Virus record (IMG/VR): IMGVR_UViG_3300006101_000085 | Location: 1-21,225 of that record | Source of the DNA: a virus | Reading direction: 5' to 3' (one strand) | Length of the DNA stretch: 21,225 bases | Shown: in pieces, positions 9,501-17,130 of the stretch | Numbering within the stretch: the first letter of the stretch is position 1 | Layout of the letters: each line of letters begins with the position of its first letter | Position numbers and translations under genes: made by a program | The notes under the pieces: generated by a model | Database searches by the model: none | What the model was told of the DNA's origin: nothing | What the model saw: only the letters and a program-made list of their open reading frames with translations

Positions 9501-10729
9501 TTGAGATAAGACAGGAAGCGGGAACGGGAGGATCATATGTTGGTTCAACGTTTGTTCCTGATACAGCTTATCACTTATATGTATATCAAGGCTCTACACC
9601 AACAAACTCAACAACACTATTGGGCACCACAACAAATCCGCTAATATATGTTCCTATAAACCAAACTATATTAGACGAATCAAATATATATCCAAAAGGA
9701 TCTCCATTTGAAGATTTTGGTAAAAGAGTTAACTTAAAGTTTGTTAAAGTAAAAAATCCAGCAAGTTGGATTGATACAACTACTAATCAATTGGTTCAAG
9801 GACCTTATTTTGAAATTTATATTAATAACAAAAAAATTAATCTTGCTACAAAGCCAGTTAATTTAGATACAAGTGGTCAATATGGAATATTTACTCAAAC
9901 AACAAATGCTCAAGCAGGAACTTCAGGAAGCATTGGCTTTACAGAAATATACGCTACTCAAACCCCATTAGATGATGCCAAAACACATTATCATTGGCAG
10001 TTAAACAGTTTTGCTAATACCCTTGCAAGTAAGAGTAAGGTATTTGAAGTTAACTATATGTTGCAGGTAAGACCAGAAGTTATTGGAATAAGTTTTTATG
10101 ATGTTCAATATCAGACTGCTCCAGCAATTAATGCTTACTCAGTGCCATCCCCATACGACTGGTTCTACTTTACAGAAGATCCAACAAGCCCAGTAGATGC
10201 TACGACGGGTCATCATAAAGGATATATATTAAACAGCATGTCTGTTAGAGAAGACGCATTAACTTATTCTAATATATATAATTCAGGATTCAGGGGCAGG
10301 TTTGCAATAATAAATGGATCACCATCAATGATATGGCTTAAGAAAACCCCAGATTCTAAAAACCCAGTTGATGTTACCTACCTAGTAAATACAAATGATC
10401 TTGTATCTTTAAGTAGTGAAATATCTATTGAAAAAATATTTGATCCTGCTAACATATCTGAAAGTATTGAAATTAACTCAAATTGGGTTCAATCAAAAAG
10501 TGCAGCATTGGGAATTTTAAAGAACATATTTAGAGCTGTAGACGGCTTTAGTCGTGATACACAAATCTCAATATATGGAAATCCATTATTTGAAGTTGGA
10601 GATGTAGTACAAGTTAATTATAGTTTAAAAAATATTTCTAATAAAAAGTATTTTGTTCAAGGTGTTGAGCAGATCTATAGCACAGGTCTTGAAACTGTTC
10701 TTACTTTGAATGAATTACCAAACAGTTAA
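6590..10729 (+). CDS. Large tail hub/tip protein with inserted carbohydrate-binding-like domains
   Basis: A 1379-residue protein with ATG at 6590, overlapping the previous TAA, with GGAGG at 6581-6585. Residues about 33-210 look like a beta-sandwich carbohydrate-binding module (NGWNTPSNW, FYAKVVENI, IDQLEVFQTTEQD). Residues about 430-665 and the C-terminal 100 residues resemble the baseplate hub/tail-associated proteins of siphoviruses: SLQQKVFDVLRELFEVYQIG near 630-650, and IEKIFDPANISESIEINSNW followed by LFEVGDVVQVNY near 1279-1345. Between them, about 890-1125, sits a second beta-rich domain with features of a concanavalin A-like lectin (YFEIYINNKKINL, GSIGFTEIYATQTPL). The protein probably closes the tail tip and contacts host surface sugars. 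No lytic motif was seen. Arg codons are almost all AGA. Confidence 0.75.
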   Translation: MKGSSAIKQYFSSGTQHYVVPSVSAEWNYNLFYAPYATFSGDGTPISNGWNTPSNWSATNCVITYDTTVGRVATAYPNTSALRFATTGQNGSGSIVIAPTGSYTNNTYKVTFYAKVVENIQVSLTALNYVDSHRSSSSSQVIDSTVWTKFETYISSLPTESSYPSFTMTLDFTSIDTTIAMQTQTPLSSYNVLIDQLEVFQTTEQDYQYGNLWPTSSPFGFFRPGESYIPSGNSLTPLASNFRQIKTAFQQSSFNNQVMPASPVTYHPTVLGSANSNPLFKNGILSDYSTYKYFVSDGVTNSLGALYDTLLATNKIVIKLNINYATPTSLTVNLYNTVTNYTYTKALTNSDISSAGVIILYHQADGSWSTSPWTTMPIFNTSGQITNYQQINKIVVTQNSATINSAYSSPSSSISGDSGRYATYQKDMTRLHVIEISPRIEIDLTNYLVDVNTKEELDNKQNPLPISAISANSATVNFSNIPLTVSGNVLSIFSNNSSASPLNGLFKKNVKIYINYIVKDTVAGASSADKVIAGGVYYAEEWSGKDLSHTQVIAYDISKYLQLLSPTDYVSQSQDVFTVISNILDFSGFTDYDYDSLKKVTTSRVVLVDGTILNNPSPIKSSYFYCDSLQQKVFDVLRELFEVYQIGAYINAYGVMEFLDLENILGNTTPNLLVHDSSTPVAISTPAYTDSLTVTSNITENTYTENVKTKIGKATMKFKIPQINKTFDIEGLSNTQALETKVIDKNDILWQLEKESAATFNYLSQSINNYSQNYFYLDPNDLTNTFRSFSIDQEGYAIIEGEIVSFKDKEFKFTTTSPTDSSAGPSNYIADYRVVVSNAADLQAAVSDFSARSGYGGSVSYTPTGKICNVERGLFNTPVRTHTMLDNSNIFNRTTVYSGNTPTISNNQIIMSANTQGIKSILVPNDDVSQQSNPYYTFSTKMSIGANSGTPYQVGMGGGLVFALGNNPVYVEIRQEAGTGGSYVGSTFVPDTAYHLYVYQGSTPTNSTTLLGTTTNPLIYVPINQTILDESNIYPKGSPFEDFGKRVNLKFVKVKNPASWIDTTTNQLVQGPYFEIYINNKKINLATKPVNLDTSGQYGIFTQTTNAQAGTSGSIGFTEIYATQTPLDDAKTHYHWQLNSFANTLASKSKVFEVNYMLQVRPEVIGISFYDVQYQTAPAINAYSVPSPYDWFYFTEDPTSPVDATTGHHKGYILNSMSVREDALTYSNIYNSGFRGRFAIINGSPSMIWLKKTPDSKNPVDVTYLVNTNDLVSLSSEISIEKIFDPANISESIEINSNWVQSKSAALGILKNIFRAVDGFSRDTQISIYGNPLFEVGDVVQVNYSLKNISNKKYFVQGVEQIYSTGLETVLTLNELPNS

Positions 10730-10732
10730 AAC

Positions 10733-10741
10733 TGGTATAAT
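10733..10741 (+). promoter_or_regulatory. Extended -10 promoter before the fibre genes
   Basis: TGGTATAAT, identical to the extended -10 box at 558-566, lies in the 27-base gap after the hub gene. No convincing -35 is seen, which is normal for extended -10 promoters. The start would fall near 10748, close to the AAAGGAG site (10746-10752), so the leader would be very short. This makes the call less certain than the first. Confidence 0.45.
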
Positions 10742-10756
10742 GGGTAAAGGAGAAAA

Positions 10757-11590
10757 ATGACTCAGATATCAAGAAGTAATAGACAAGCAACCCCCGTACC
10801 AGGTGGGGTGCAAAAAAGACGTACTCTTGTAATCTCAGATAGGGATCCACGCAATAACCCATCATATATAGCAAATTATATTGGAGAGGTAAAAGTTCTT
10901 CCATATGCAGAGTATTTGCAATATATTAAAACAACTACTTATGCTGAGCCAAGCGATGGGAACCCTACAGACGCTTCCACTGGAGGTACGGTTGTCTCAA
11001 CCCTACATCCGCCAACTAACCTATATTGGGATGCTACAGTAGGTTCTGCTGCCACCGAAATCATACCCTCTGGCACAAGCCACACAATTAATCTTTATGT
11101 AACTTTTGATCCATCAACAGATGATGTTGCTACAGATGGTACAATAACTTATGAGGTAAGAGCTACGGCAACTGGCCCAGCAATTACTTCGGCAACAGTT
11201 GCAAATGGCGGTGGTTCTTCAACAAATAACTCTGGTACAACAATTACCCCTTCAACAACAAGTACATCTGCCCCAGTAGTTCTATCAACAATTTCAACGC
11301 TTGTACATACATCGGGTGAAATTCAAATAAGATGGAAGGGTGTTTCTGGAGTATCTGGTTACGATGTTGTTGTGACTGGTCCAAATCAAGCTAATGCTGC
11401 AGGAAAAGCATCAAAAGCATATGTTACAGGAAAAGATGTTGGAGCAAAAGGAACTGCAAATGCTGGATACCATGTATTTACAATATATCCTCAATCCCCT
11501 GCAGTATTTCATGGCACATATACATTTAGTATTTCAGCAAAATATACAACAACAACTTCAAAGGCGGTATCTTACAATGTTACAGTTTAA
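10757..11590 (+). CDS. Tail structural protein with two Ig/Fn3-like domains
   Basis: A 277-residue protein; ATG at 10757 with AAAGGAG (10746-10752) 4 bases upstream. The first 60 residues are polar and basic (VQKRRTLVISDRDPR, then NYIGEVKVLPYAEYL), probably an attachment segment to the tail. Residues about 85-145 look like an immunoglobulin-like beta domain (SHTINLYVTFDPSTDD, ITYEVRATATG). A Gly/Ser/Thr-rich linker spans about 150-175. Residues about 176-277 form a second Fn3-like domain (IQIRWKGVSGVSGYDVVV, YTFSISAKY). Such domains decorate many phage virions and are thought to give weak binding to host surface carbohydrate. The function is inferred from position among tail genes and domain style. 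Its 3' end overlaps the next gene by 14 bases. Confidence 0.6.
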   Translation: MTQISRSNRQATPVPGGVQKRRTLVISDRDPRNNPSYIANYIGEVKVLPYAEYLQYIKTTTYAEPSDGNPTDASTGGTVVSTLHPPTNLYWDATVGSAATEIIPSGTSHTINLYVTFDPSTDDVATDGTITYEVRATATGPAITSATVANGGGSSTNNSGTTITPSTTSTSAPVVLSTISTLVHTSGEIQIRWKGVSGVSGYDVVVTGPNQANAAGKASKAYVTGKDVGAKGTANAGYHVFTIYPQSPAVFHGTYTFSISAKYTTTTSKAVSYNVTV

Positions 11591-12503
11591 AGGAACTTAT
11601 GTTTTTAAGCAAGATGGGATAGAAATAGGTAGATCAGAAAACCTAATTACTACAAACGGAAGAAAAGTACTTCTTCAATATCTTGCTGGAACAAAAACTG
11701 ATTGGGCAGCAGATATGGCAATAGGAGCAATTAACACTTCCCCCACCACTTCAGATGTTGAATTAAACTTTGAAACAGGAAGATACCCAGTAACACTTAA
11801 AACATACATTTCTGCAACAACGACAAATCCAGATCTAATAGTTGTCAGATCAACTTTGCCAGCAAGCTTGTATGCAAACATATATGAAATTGGCTTGTAT
11901 CCAGAAACAAGAATAACAAATGTAGCAAATAGAAGTAACAAAATTTTAACAGATTTTTATGATTTAACTAACTGGGTTACAAGTATTGCTGATCAAACAC
12001 AAAGCATTACTGGTCAAGGAACGTCATACATAACTGCTTTTTCTCCACAAGGAGCTTCTTCACCAAGAATTGGCGGGTTCTCAGTAGACCTTAATCCAAA
12101 TACCACATACAGCAATAATACATTTGCATTTAGCTTACAGGGATATTCAGACCTAGATAACTTACAACTTTTAGTATATAACACATCTGCAGGAAATCTT
12201 ACAGTTACACTAACAGATTCAGTTGGAAATCCATATACATTTAATTATACATTGACAACAAATTCTAATTATCAAGTAATTAGTGCACCATTCCCAGCAA
12301 ATATTAACTTTGTTAATACATTTAATTCAATATCAATAACTACAGATACAACTGCTGCTTTAACAATTGATGCAATAAAAGCATCTGTAACAAATGAACT
12401 TACAAATGAAGATTACATAATTAGTAAATCAGTGCTTACTACACCTATTGCAAAGATTTACGGAACACCTTTGGATGTTGAATATTATGTTCAGGTATTG
12501 TAG
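11577..12503 (+). CDS. Tail fibre or receptor-contacting structural protein
   Basis: The frame is open from further upstream, but I place the start at ATG 11577 (308 residues): the sequence then begins MLQFKGTYVFKQDG, overlaps the previous gene by 14 bases, and AAGGCGG (11561-11567) lies 9 bases upstream. The N-terminal part has IGRSENLITTNGRKVLLQYL, a motif seen at the start of various phage tail proteins. A beta-rich C-terminal half (about residues 150-275: FAFSLQGYSDLDNLQLLVYN, LTVTLTDSVGNPYTFNY, ISITTDTTAALTIDAIKA) resembles a galactose-binding-like jelly roll. I infer a tail fibre or tip role. No enzymatic motif was recognised. Confidence 0.55.
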   Translation: MLQFKGTYVFKQDGIEIGRSENLITTNGRKVLLQYLAGTKTDWAADMAIGAINTSPTTSDVELNFETGRYPVTLKTYISATTTNPDLIVVRSTLPASLYANIYEIGLYPETRITNVANRSNKILTDFYDLTNWVTSIADQTQSITGQGTSYITAFSPQGASSPRIGGFSVDLNPNTTYSNNTFAFSLQGYSDLDNLQLLVYNTSAGNLTVTLTDSVGNPYTFNYTLTTNSNYQVISAPFPANINFVNTFNSISITTDTTAALTIDAIKASVTNELTNEDYIISKSVLTTPIAKIYGTPLDVEYYVQVL

Positions 12504-12513
12504 GGAGATATAA

Positions 12514-14805
12514 ATGGCCGTAGGCACAATAGCAAATATAAGTATATCTGCTTATAGCACATATGTTAATGTGTCTTTTGCAAAACCAGCAAACACTACA
12601 AAATATGTTGTAACTGTAACTGATGCAGTAAATTCTTATATATCTCCATTTAGTCAAACTTTTTCATTTTCATCATCTGCAGTTGGATCAATAGTTACAT
12701 GCAGGGTAACTGGAATGAATGCGGGGGGAAAATATTATGTTTCTGTAACCCCATATAACGGAACAACTGCTGGAACTACAAAACAATATTCAAATTCAGG
12801 TACACAAAATTTAGTTATTATTCCAAAAACAACTACAACTGCACAAGCTGGAACAACAAGTGGAACAACTTCTGCAACAACTTCCACCACTGGAAATGGT
12901 CCAATTAATCCAACTAGCCCGACTGGATCAACCGCCAACGGTGGAAGTAGCGGAACTTCTTCTGCAGCACCCTCTAATACACCAGTATTTAACCCAGGAT
13001 CTGTAAGCACTTCTCCACCATCAGATATAAATTCGTCAGCTAGAATTAGTCAAAAAGTTGAGGGACTTGACCCAAACACACCATACTCTATTGATATTCG
13101 TGCAGTAACAACTGATGCAAGTGGCAATACTATATATTCAGAATGGTCTCCAAAGCTTAATCTTATTACCCCAGGTTATTCTACAGATGGCAATAACTTT
13201 CAATCTGTTAATAATGCTACAGATATTCAATTATCTGGTGGATCAATTTTTGCGGGAACTTTTGATGTAAGCACTGGAATAATAGATGTAGTAAATGACA
13301 CAGTAAACGGATCTGGCGTTATATTAAATCAAACAGGACTACTTGGCGTAAATGCTGGAACAAAAGAATTTTATCTTGATGCTGCCACAGGTAATGCATA
13401 TTTTGCAGGAACCATAGGTGCAACAGTAATTCAAAGTACAAACTATTCTCCATCAATTGCAACATCAGAACCTCTGTATACTCAAGCGGGAATGAAAATA
13501 GATCTTAATAACGGATCAATATCCTCAAAATCATTTAGGATAACATCAGATGGTACCGCTTATTTTGCTGGATCAATTGCTGCAAATGCAACAATAAATG
13601 GAGTTACGGCATCAACAGTTGTTTCAAATGCAGCTACTGGAATTACTAAGAATGTAACTTTTACACAAGGAACACAACCAACAGCATTAAATATTGGTGA
13701 TTTGTGGTATGACTCAAGTAATGGATTTAAATCTTATAGATGGAATGGGACAACCTGGGTTAGCGTACAAGATGCTTCAATTGCAACAGCACAATCTGCT
13801 GCAAATGCTGCAAATACAAATGCTTTAGCTGCTCAAACTTCTGCTAACGGTAAAAATAGAATTATTTATGGTGCACGTGGATCTGATGCAACTCATGGAC
13901 AAGCACCAGATCTTCAAACATATCAAATAACACAAGGAACAACCAGTACTTCTGTTAACTCATCAACAGGATCAGTTACTACATCAACTACGGGTCAAGT
14001 TAATACTTTTCCATCACAAATTTCTAATACAAGTGGTAATATTGCGGGAGATACTTGGTTTGTGTTAAACAATTACGGTAGTGTAATTGCACAATATACT
14101 GTTAATTCTGCAGCAACATACTGGGTATGGACAACAGTATCAAGTCAAATTATTGGCAATCTTGATGCGGGAATGATAACAACAGGAACGCTTAGTGCTG
14201 TTAATATAAATAATAATACAGGAACTTTTGCTGTTGATACATATGGAAATCTTAAAGCAACATCAGCTTATATAACGGGAACAATTGTTGGATCAAATAT
14301 TTATGGTGGAACTTTGCAAACTACAACAACAGCAAATTCTGGAAATTATATATCTATATCTAATTCAAACAACGCCATATCTTTTTATTCTGGTACAACA
14401 GGATACGCACACATAACACCTTTAACAGGCGGTACAACAACATACGGATTAGTTATTCACCAAGGTTCTACGGCAGACTCAACTGGTGGAACTTACCCTC
14501 AAATGTTTATAGGAAATAATATTTTAAGCTTATCTGCTAATACACCAAGTGCAGTAGCTAATGCTGCATTTTTAACATTTTTTAAAACAAGTGGCAACTT
14601 AAGTATTGGTGGAAACGTTTCATACTCAAGTAAAAATCTTGGCTGGACACAAGGAACAAACTCTGTATCTTATAAATTATTAGGTGCTGATTCGGCAGGT
14701 AATTTTGCTCAAATGGGAATAGGTTTATGGTATAGTGGTAGTTATGGATCTTCAACCCCGCCAAGCAGCATAGGCGATGACGGTGATTATCTATTTAGTT
14801 CATAG
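12514..14805 (+). CDS. Tail fibre protein with Fn3 domains and repeated strand motifs
   Basis: A 763-residue protein; ATG at 12514 with GGGAG just upstream, overlapping the previous stop. Residues about 3-105 and 172-235 look like Fn3 domains (YVVTVTDAVNSYISPF; VEGLDPNTPYSIDIRAV). Between them is a Thr/Ser/Gly-rich linker (about 107-170). Three copies of a short fibre motif follow: FYLDAATGNAYFAGTI near 286, FRITSDGTAYFAGSI near 341 and FAVDTYGNLKATSAYITGTI near 572, typical of intertwined phage fibres. Near 395-420 GDLWYDSSNGFKSYRWNGTTW is a unit I recognise from many phage fibre and host-specificity proteins, followed by an Ala/Asn-rich heptad stretch likely to trimerise. The C-terminal 200 residues are beta-rich and unassigned, and are the likely receptor-binding region. 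Confidence 0.78.
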   Translation: MAVGTIANISISAYSTYVNVSFAKPANTTKYVVTVTDAVNSYISPFSQTFSFSSSAVGSIVTCRVTGMNAGGKYYVSVTPYNGTTAGTTKQYSNSGTQNLVIIPKTTTTAQAGTTSGTTSATTSTTGNGPINPTSPTGSTANGGSSGTSSAAPSNTPVFNPGSVSTSPPSDINSSARISQKVEGLDPNTPYSIDIRAVTTDASGNTIYSEWSPKLNLITPGYSTDGNNFQSVNNATDIQLSGGSIFAGTFDVSTGIIDVVNDTVNGSGVILNQTGLLGVNAGTKEFYLDAATGNAYFAGTIGATVIQSTNYSPSIATSEPLYTQAGMKIDLNNGSISSKSFRITSDGTAYFAGSIAANATINGVTASTVVSNAATGITKNVTFTQGTQPTALNIGDLWYDSSNGFKSYRWNGTTWVSVQDASIATAQSAANAANTNALAAQTSANGKNRIIYGARGSDATHGQAPDLQTYQITQGTTSTSVNSSTGSVTTSTTGQVNTFPSQISNTSGNIAGDTWFVLNNYGSVIAQYTVNSAATYWVWTTVSSQIIGNLDAGMITTGTLSAVNINNNTGTFAVDTYGNLKATSAYITGTIVGSNIYGGTLQTTTTANSGNYISISNSNNAISFYSGTTGYAHITPLTGGTTTYGLVIHQGSTADSTGGTYPQMFIGNNILSLSANTPSAVANAAFLTFFKTSGNLSIGGNVSYSSKNLGWTQGTNSVSYKLLGADSAGNFAQMGIGLWYSGSYGSSTPPSSIGDDGDYLFSS

Positions 14806-14813
14806 GGGATTTA

Positions 14814-16640
14814 ATGCCAAGTATATATCATAGATCTGGCGGGTCTTGGACAAGAATAGCAAAAGTATATCATAAAGCATCTGGTTCATGGACCCAGATT
14901 AGATCAGTATATAAAAAAGTTTCTGGTTCATGGGTAAAAGTATTTTCAGCTGGCTCAACATCTATATCCGTTAGTTCAATAACTCAAACTGGAGCAACTT
15001 TTAACTGGTCATCAACCGTATATAATGGAAGTTATCAAATACTTATATCTCCATCCGTATCTGGATTTCCCATTAATTTTACATCTTCTACTACAAGCAC
15101 TTCAACCACATCTTTATCTGTAAATACATCTTATACGGTTACAGTAAGAGCATATTCTGGAACAGGTCAAACTGGTAGTTATGATACAGCTACAGCTAAT
15201 TTTACAACTTCAAGTTATTATAATGTTACTTACAGTGCAAATGGTGGTTCAAATGCACCAACAGATTCTACTAATTATTCATATGCAGATTTAGTAACAG
15301 TAAAAACAATAGGATCAATGACAAGATCAGGTTATGCTTTTGCTTCATGGAATACAGCAGCAGATGGATCGGGTACTTCATATAATCCAGGAAATCAATT
15401 TTATATATATAACAGTACAACACTTTATGCACAATGGTCAAATGTTATATATACGCCAAATTCTGTAGGATCTCTTACGGGAACATCAAGTTCCTCGTCT
15501 TATGGTGCGAGTTGGACTGCACCAACAGTAGATTCATCTCATAGTGCAGCAACAGGATATTGGTGGACTAGCAATACTACGGGCACAACTCCAACAACAA
15601 ACGGAACTGGAAATCAAATTACCGACCCAGCTTCTACATCAGTAAACGTATCCCCCATATCCCCTGGCACATATTATATATTTGTACAAGCTTATAATAC
15701 TTACAATGGAACAACACAATATAGTGGGTGGTCTGGAACTGGGGCAATAAATGTTGTTGCTGCCCCATATGTTATAAATAATCCTACATTAAGTACTTCT
15801 GCTTGTTATATTAATTATCCAATTACTTGTACAACCTCTACTTCAGATTGGGGCGGAGGCGGAACAATAACATTTGCATATCAGTGGTATTATAAAACAG
15901 GTACAACTGCATATCAAATATCTGGTGCAACATCAGCAACATATTATCCTGCGGGTATTTATGCCGTGCTTAGTAATACAATAAGTTGTCAAGTAACTGC
16001 TACAAATAGTGCTGGATCAACAAGTTTTACATGTCCATATGTACCAGCTAGGTATACTGGAAATGCTGGTTATAATTTATCTTACAACACATACACATTT
16101 ACAGATTCTGTTGCAAACTATGTAGATTTTGCATGGGCTGTCGGATCAACATCTACATCTGCAAGCCCCACATATACTCAAGGATCAACTACAGAATCAG
16201 TAACTTGGTCAGGGGCATTAAGTAGTGGTTATGGAAGTGCCTCAAGCAATCAAGTAACCATCAACACGGCTGGCAGATATCTTTACATATTGCCTATTGT
16301 ACAAGATTCAGTAAGTCATTATTATTATAATGCTCTTAATGGAACTCAAAATGGAGCATATGTATTTGGTCCAACAGTTAATAACCCCCCTCCAACAACA
16401 ACAACTTCTTCAAGTTCTACAACAACTACAACAACTTCTTCAAGCTCTACAACAACAACTTCTTCAAGCTCTACAACAACAACTGCTTCAACAACTTCAA
16501 CAACAAGCTCATATACATGTAATTCATCTGCAACAAAATTGTGTACTTCTGCAGATTTAATTAATGGTTGCTGTTTGTATCCAAATACCCCAGGTGCTGG
16601 AAACTGTGGCGGAGCAGGATCATTTAGCTTTAACTGTTAA
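14814..16640 (+). CDS. Modular tail/adhesin protein: 14-residue repeats, Fn3, InlB B-repeat, Ser/Thr linker, Cys-rich end
   Basis: A 608-residue protein; ATG at 14814 with AGGGGA (14804-14809) 4 bases upstream. It opens with three 14-residue repeats (residues 4-45) around YxKxSGSW. An Fn3-like domain follows (about 48-132). Residues about 136-210 form a clear InlB/Flg_new-type B-repeat (VTYSANGGSNAPTDST, SGYAFASWNTAADGSGTSY, TTLYAQW). More Fn3/Ig-like domains fill about 215-520. A Pro/Thr/Ser linker (about 524-565) leads to a 40-residue end with six Cys, including a CC pair. It is most likely a tail fibre or decorating adhesin. The linker and Cys-rich end are unusual for a phage fibre and look like features of cell-surface proteins. 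Confidence 0.72.
   Translation: MPSIYHRSGGSWTRIAKVYHKASGSWTQIRSVYKKVSGSWVKVFSAGSTSISVSSITQTGATFNWSSTVYNGSYQILISPSVSGFPINFTSSTTSTSTTSLSVNTSYTVTVRAYSGTGQTGSYDTATANFTTSSYYNVTYSANGGSNAPTDSTNYSYADLVTVKTIGSMTRSGYAFASWNTAADGSGTSYNPGNQFYIYNSTTLYAQWSNVIYTPNSVGSLTGTSSSSSYGASWTAPTVDSSHSAATGYWWTSNTTGTTPTTNGTGNQITDPASTSVNVSPISPGTYYIFVQAYNTYNGTTQYSGWSGTGAINVVAAPYVINNPTLSTSACYINYPITCTTSTSDWGGGGTITFAYQWYYKTGTTAYQISGATSATYYPAGIYAVLSNTISCQVTATNSAGSTSFTCPYVPARYTGNAGYNLSYNTYTFTDSVANYVDFAWAVGSTSTSASPTYTQGSTTESVTWSGALSSGYGSASSNQVTINTAGRYLYILPIVQDSVSHYYYNALNGTQNGAYVFGPTVNNPPPTTTTSSSSTTTTTTSSSSTTTTSSSSTTTTASTTSTTSSYTCNSSATKLCTSADLINGCCLYPNTPGAGNCGGAGSFSFNC
16385..16511 (+). repeat. Short tandem DNA repeat encoding the Thr/Ser linker
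   Basis: The DNA consists of imperfect repeats of a unit of about 24-30 bases mixing ACA ACA ACT and TCT TCA AGC TCT codons. It encodes runs of four to six Thr alternating with four Ser. Such repeats can change length by slippage. It is coding and in frame, so length changes in multiples of three would keep the gene intact. Confidence 0.8.
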
Positions 16641-16643
16641 ATA

Positions 16644-16673
16644 TTGACATAATTATAGAAAGAATGATACAAT
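16644..16673 (+). promoter_or_regulatory. Strong promoter for the glycosylation cassette, probably leaderless
   Basis: A perfect -35 (TTGACA, 16644-16649) and a near-consensus -10 (TACAAT, 16668-16673) are separated by 18 bases. The -10 ends only 6 bases before the ATG at 16680, so transcription should start at or next to the start codon. No Shine-Dalgarno site is present in the preceding 20 bases. The same promoter pattern recurs at 20744-20773. Confidence 0.78.
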
Positions 16674-16679
16674 AAAAAA

Positions 16680-17129
16680 ATGCTAACAGATAACGATATA
16701 TATTATTTTCCAAATAAACACCCAGGAGTTCCAACGATAGCTATTGCCATAGGGATAAATGGTAAAATAATTATAGATATGCCTACATATGTTTTTTTCT
16801 ATGACATTTTAAAATCAGCAGATTCTGTTGTTGCAAATAATGAAGATCATAGCAATATTAGTTTTATAAAAAATGAAAATGTTATTGAGACTTTACAAAC
16901 TTCTTCATTTTTAGGCAGTTTATTAGCAAGTAAACCAGATATTTTAGAAATATTTAGACCACCAAATCAAGATCAATATAAAAAAAATTCTCGTGTATCA
17001 AGCGGTTGGCTATATGATTCAGAAGGAAATTTTAATTTGCCTTACGAAGGTTGGGATACAGAAATGGTTGACGGCAAATATAATGCAGATAATGAATTTA
17101 GATATTTAAATTTTTATACAGGAGATTAA
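16680..17129 (+). CDS. Unrecognised protein, first gene of the glycosylation cassette
   Basis: A 149-residue protein I do not recognise. The start at ATG 16680 lies at the predicted transcription start, so translation is probably leaderless; there is no ribosome site to support another start. The sequence has a hydrophobic, beta-rich N-terminal half (VPTIAIAIGINGKIIIDMP, then YVFFYDILKSADSVVAN) and a C-terminal part rich in Trp, Tyr, Gly and Asp (GWLYDSEGNFNLPYEGWD). No signal peptide, transmembrane helix or catalytic motif is evident. It is followed one base later by the Cys-rich gene with a good ribosome site, so the genes share an operon. A role in the sugar-modification pathway is suggested only by position. 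Confidence 0.6.
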   Translation: MLTDNDIYYFPNKHPGVPTIAIAIGINGKIIIDMPTYVFFYDILKSADSVVANNEDHSNISFIKNENVIETLQTSSFLGSLLASKPDILEIFRPPNQDQYKKNSRVSSGWLYDSEGNFNLPYEGWDTEMVDGKYNADNEFRYLNFYTGD

Positions 17130-17130
17130 T

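Noticed and set aside
10693-10727. Inverted repeat AACTGTT/AACAGTT as a terminator after the hub gene
   Set aside because: Only 7 bp with a 21-base loop and no T run; likely chance in AT-rich DNA.
11394-11576. N-terminal extension of the 308-residue fibre gene
   Set aside because: The extension is a Gln/Met/Lys/His-rich shadow of the overlapping upstream gene; ATG 11577 has a better context.
12735-13010. Val/Pro-rich minus-strand frame opposite the fibre linker
   Set aside because: It is the antisense of the Thr/Ser-rich linker and has no independent support.
16385-16511. CRISPR-like array
   Set aside because: The repeats are contiguous short codon repeats without unique spacers and lie in frame within a coding region.
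16330-16560. Gln/Leu-rich open frame inside the fibre gene
   Set aside because: It is a frame shadow of the ACA/ACT/TCT repeat tract.
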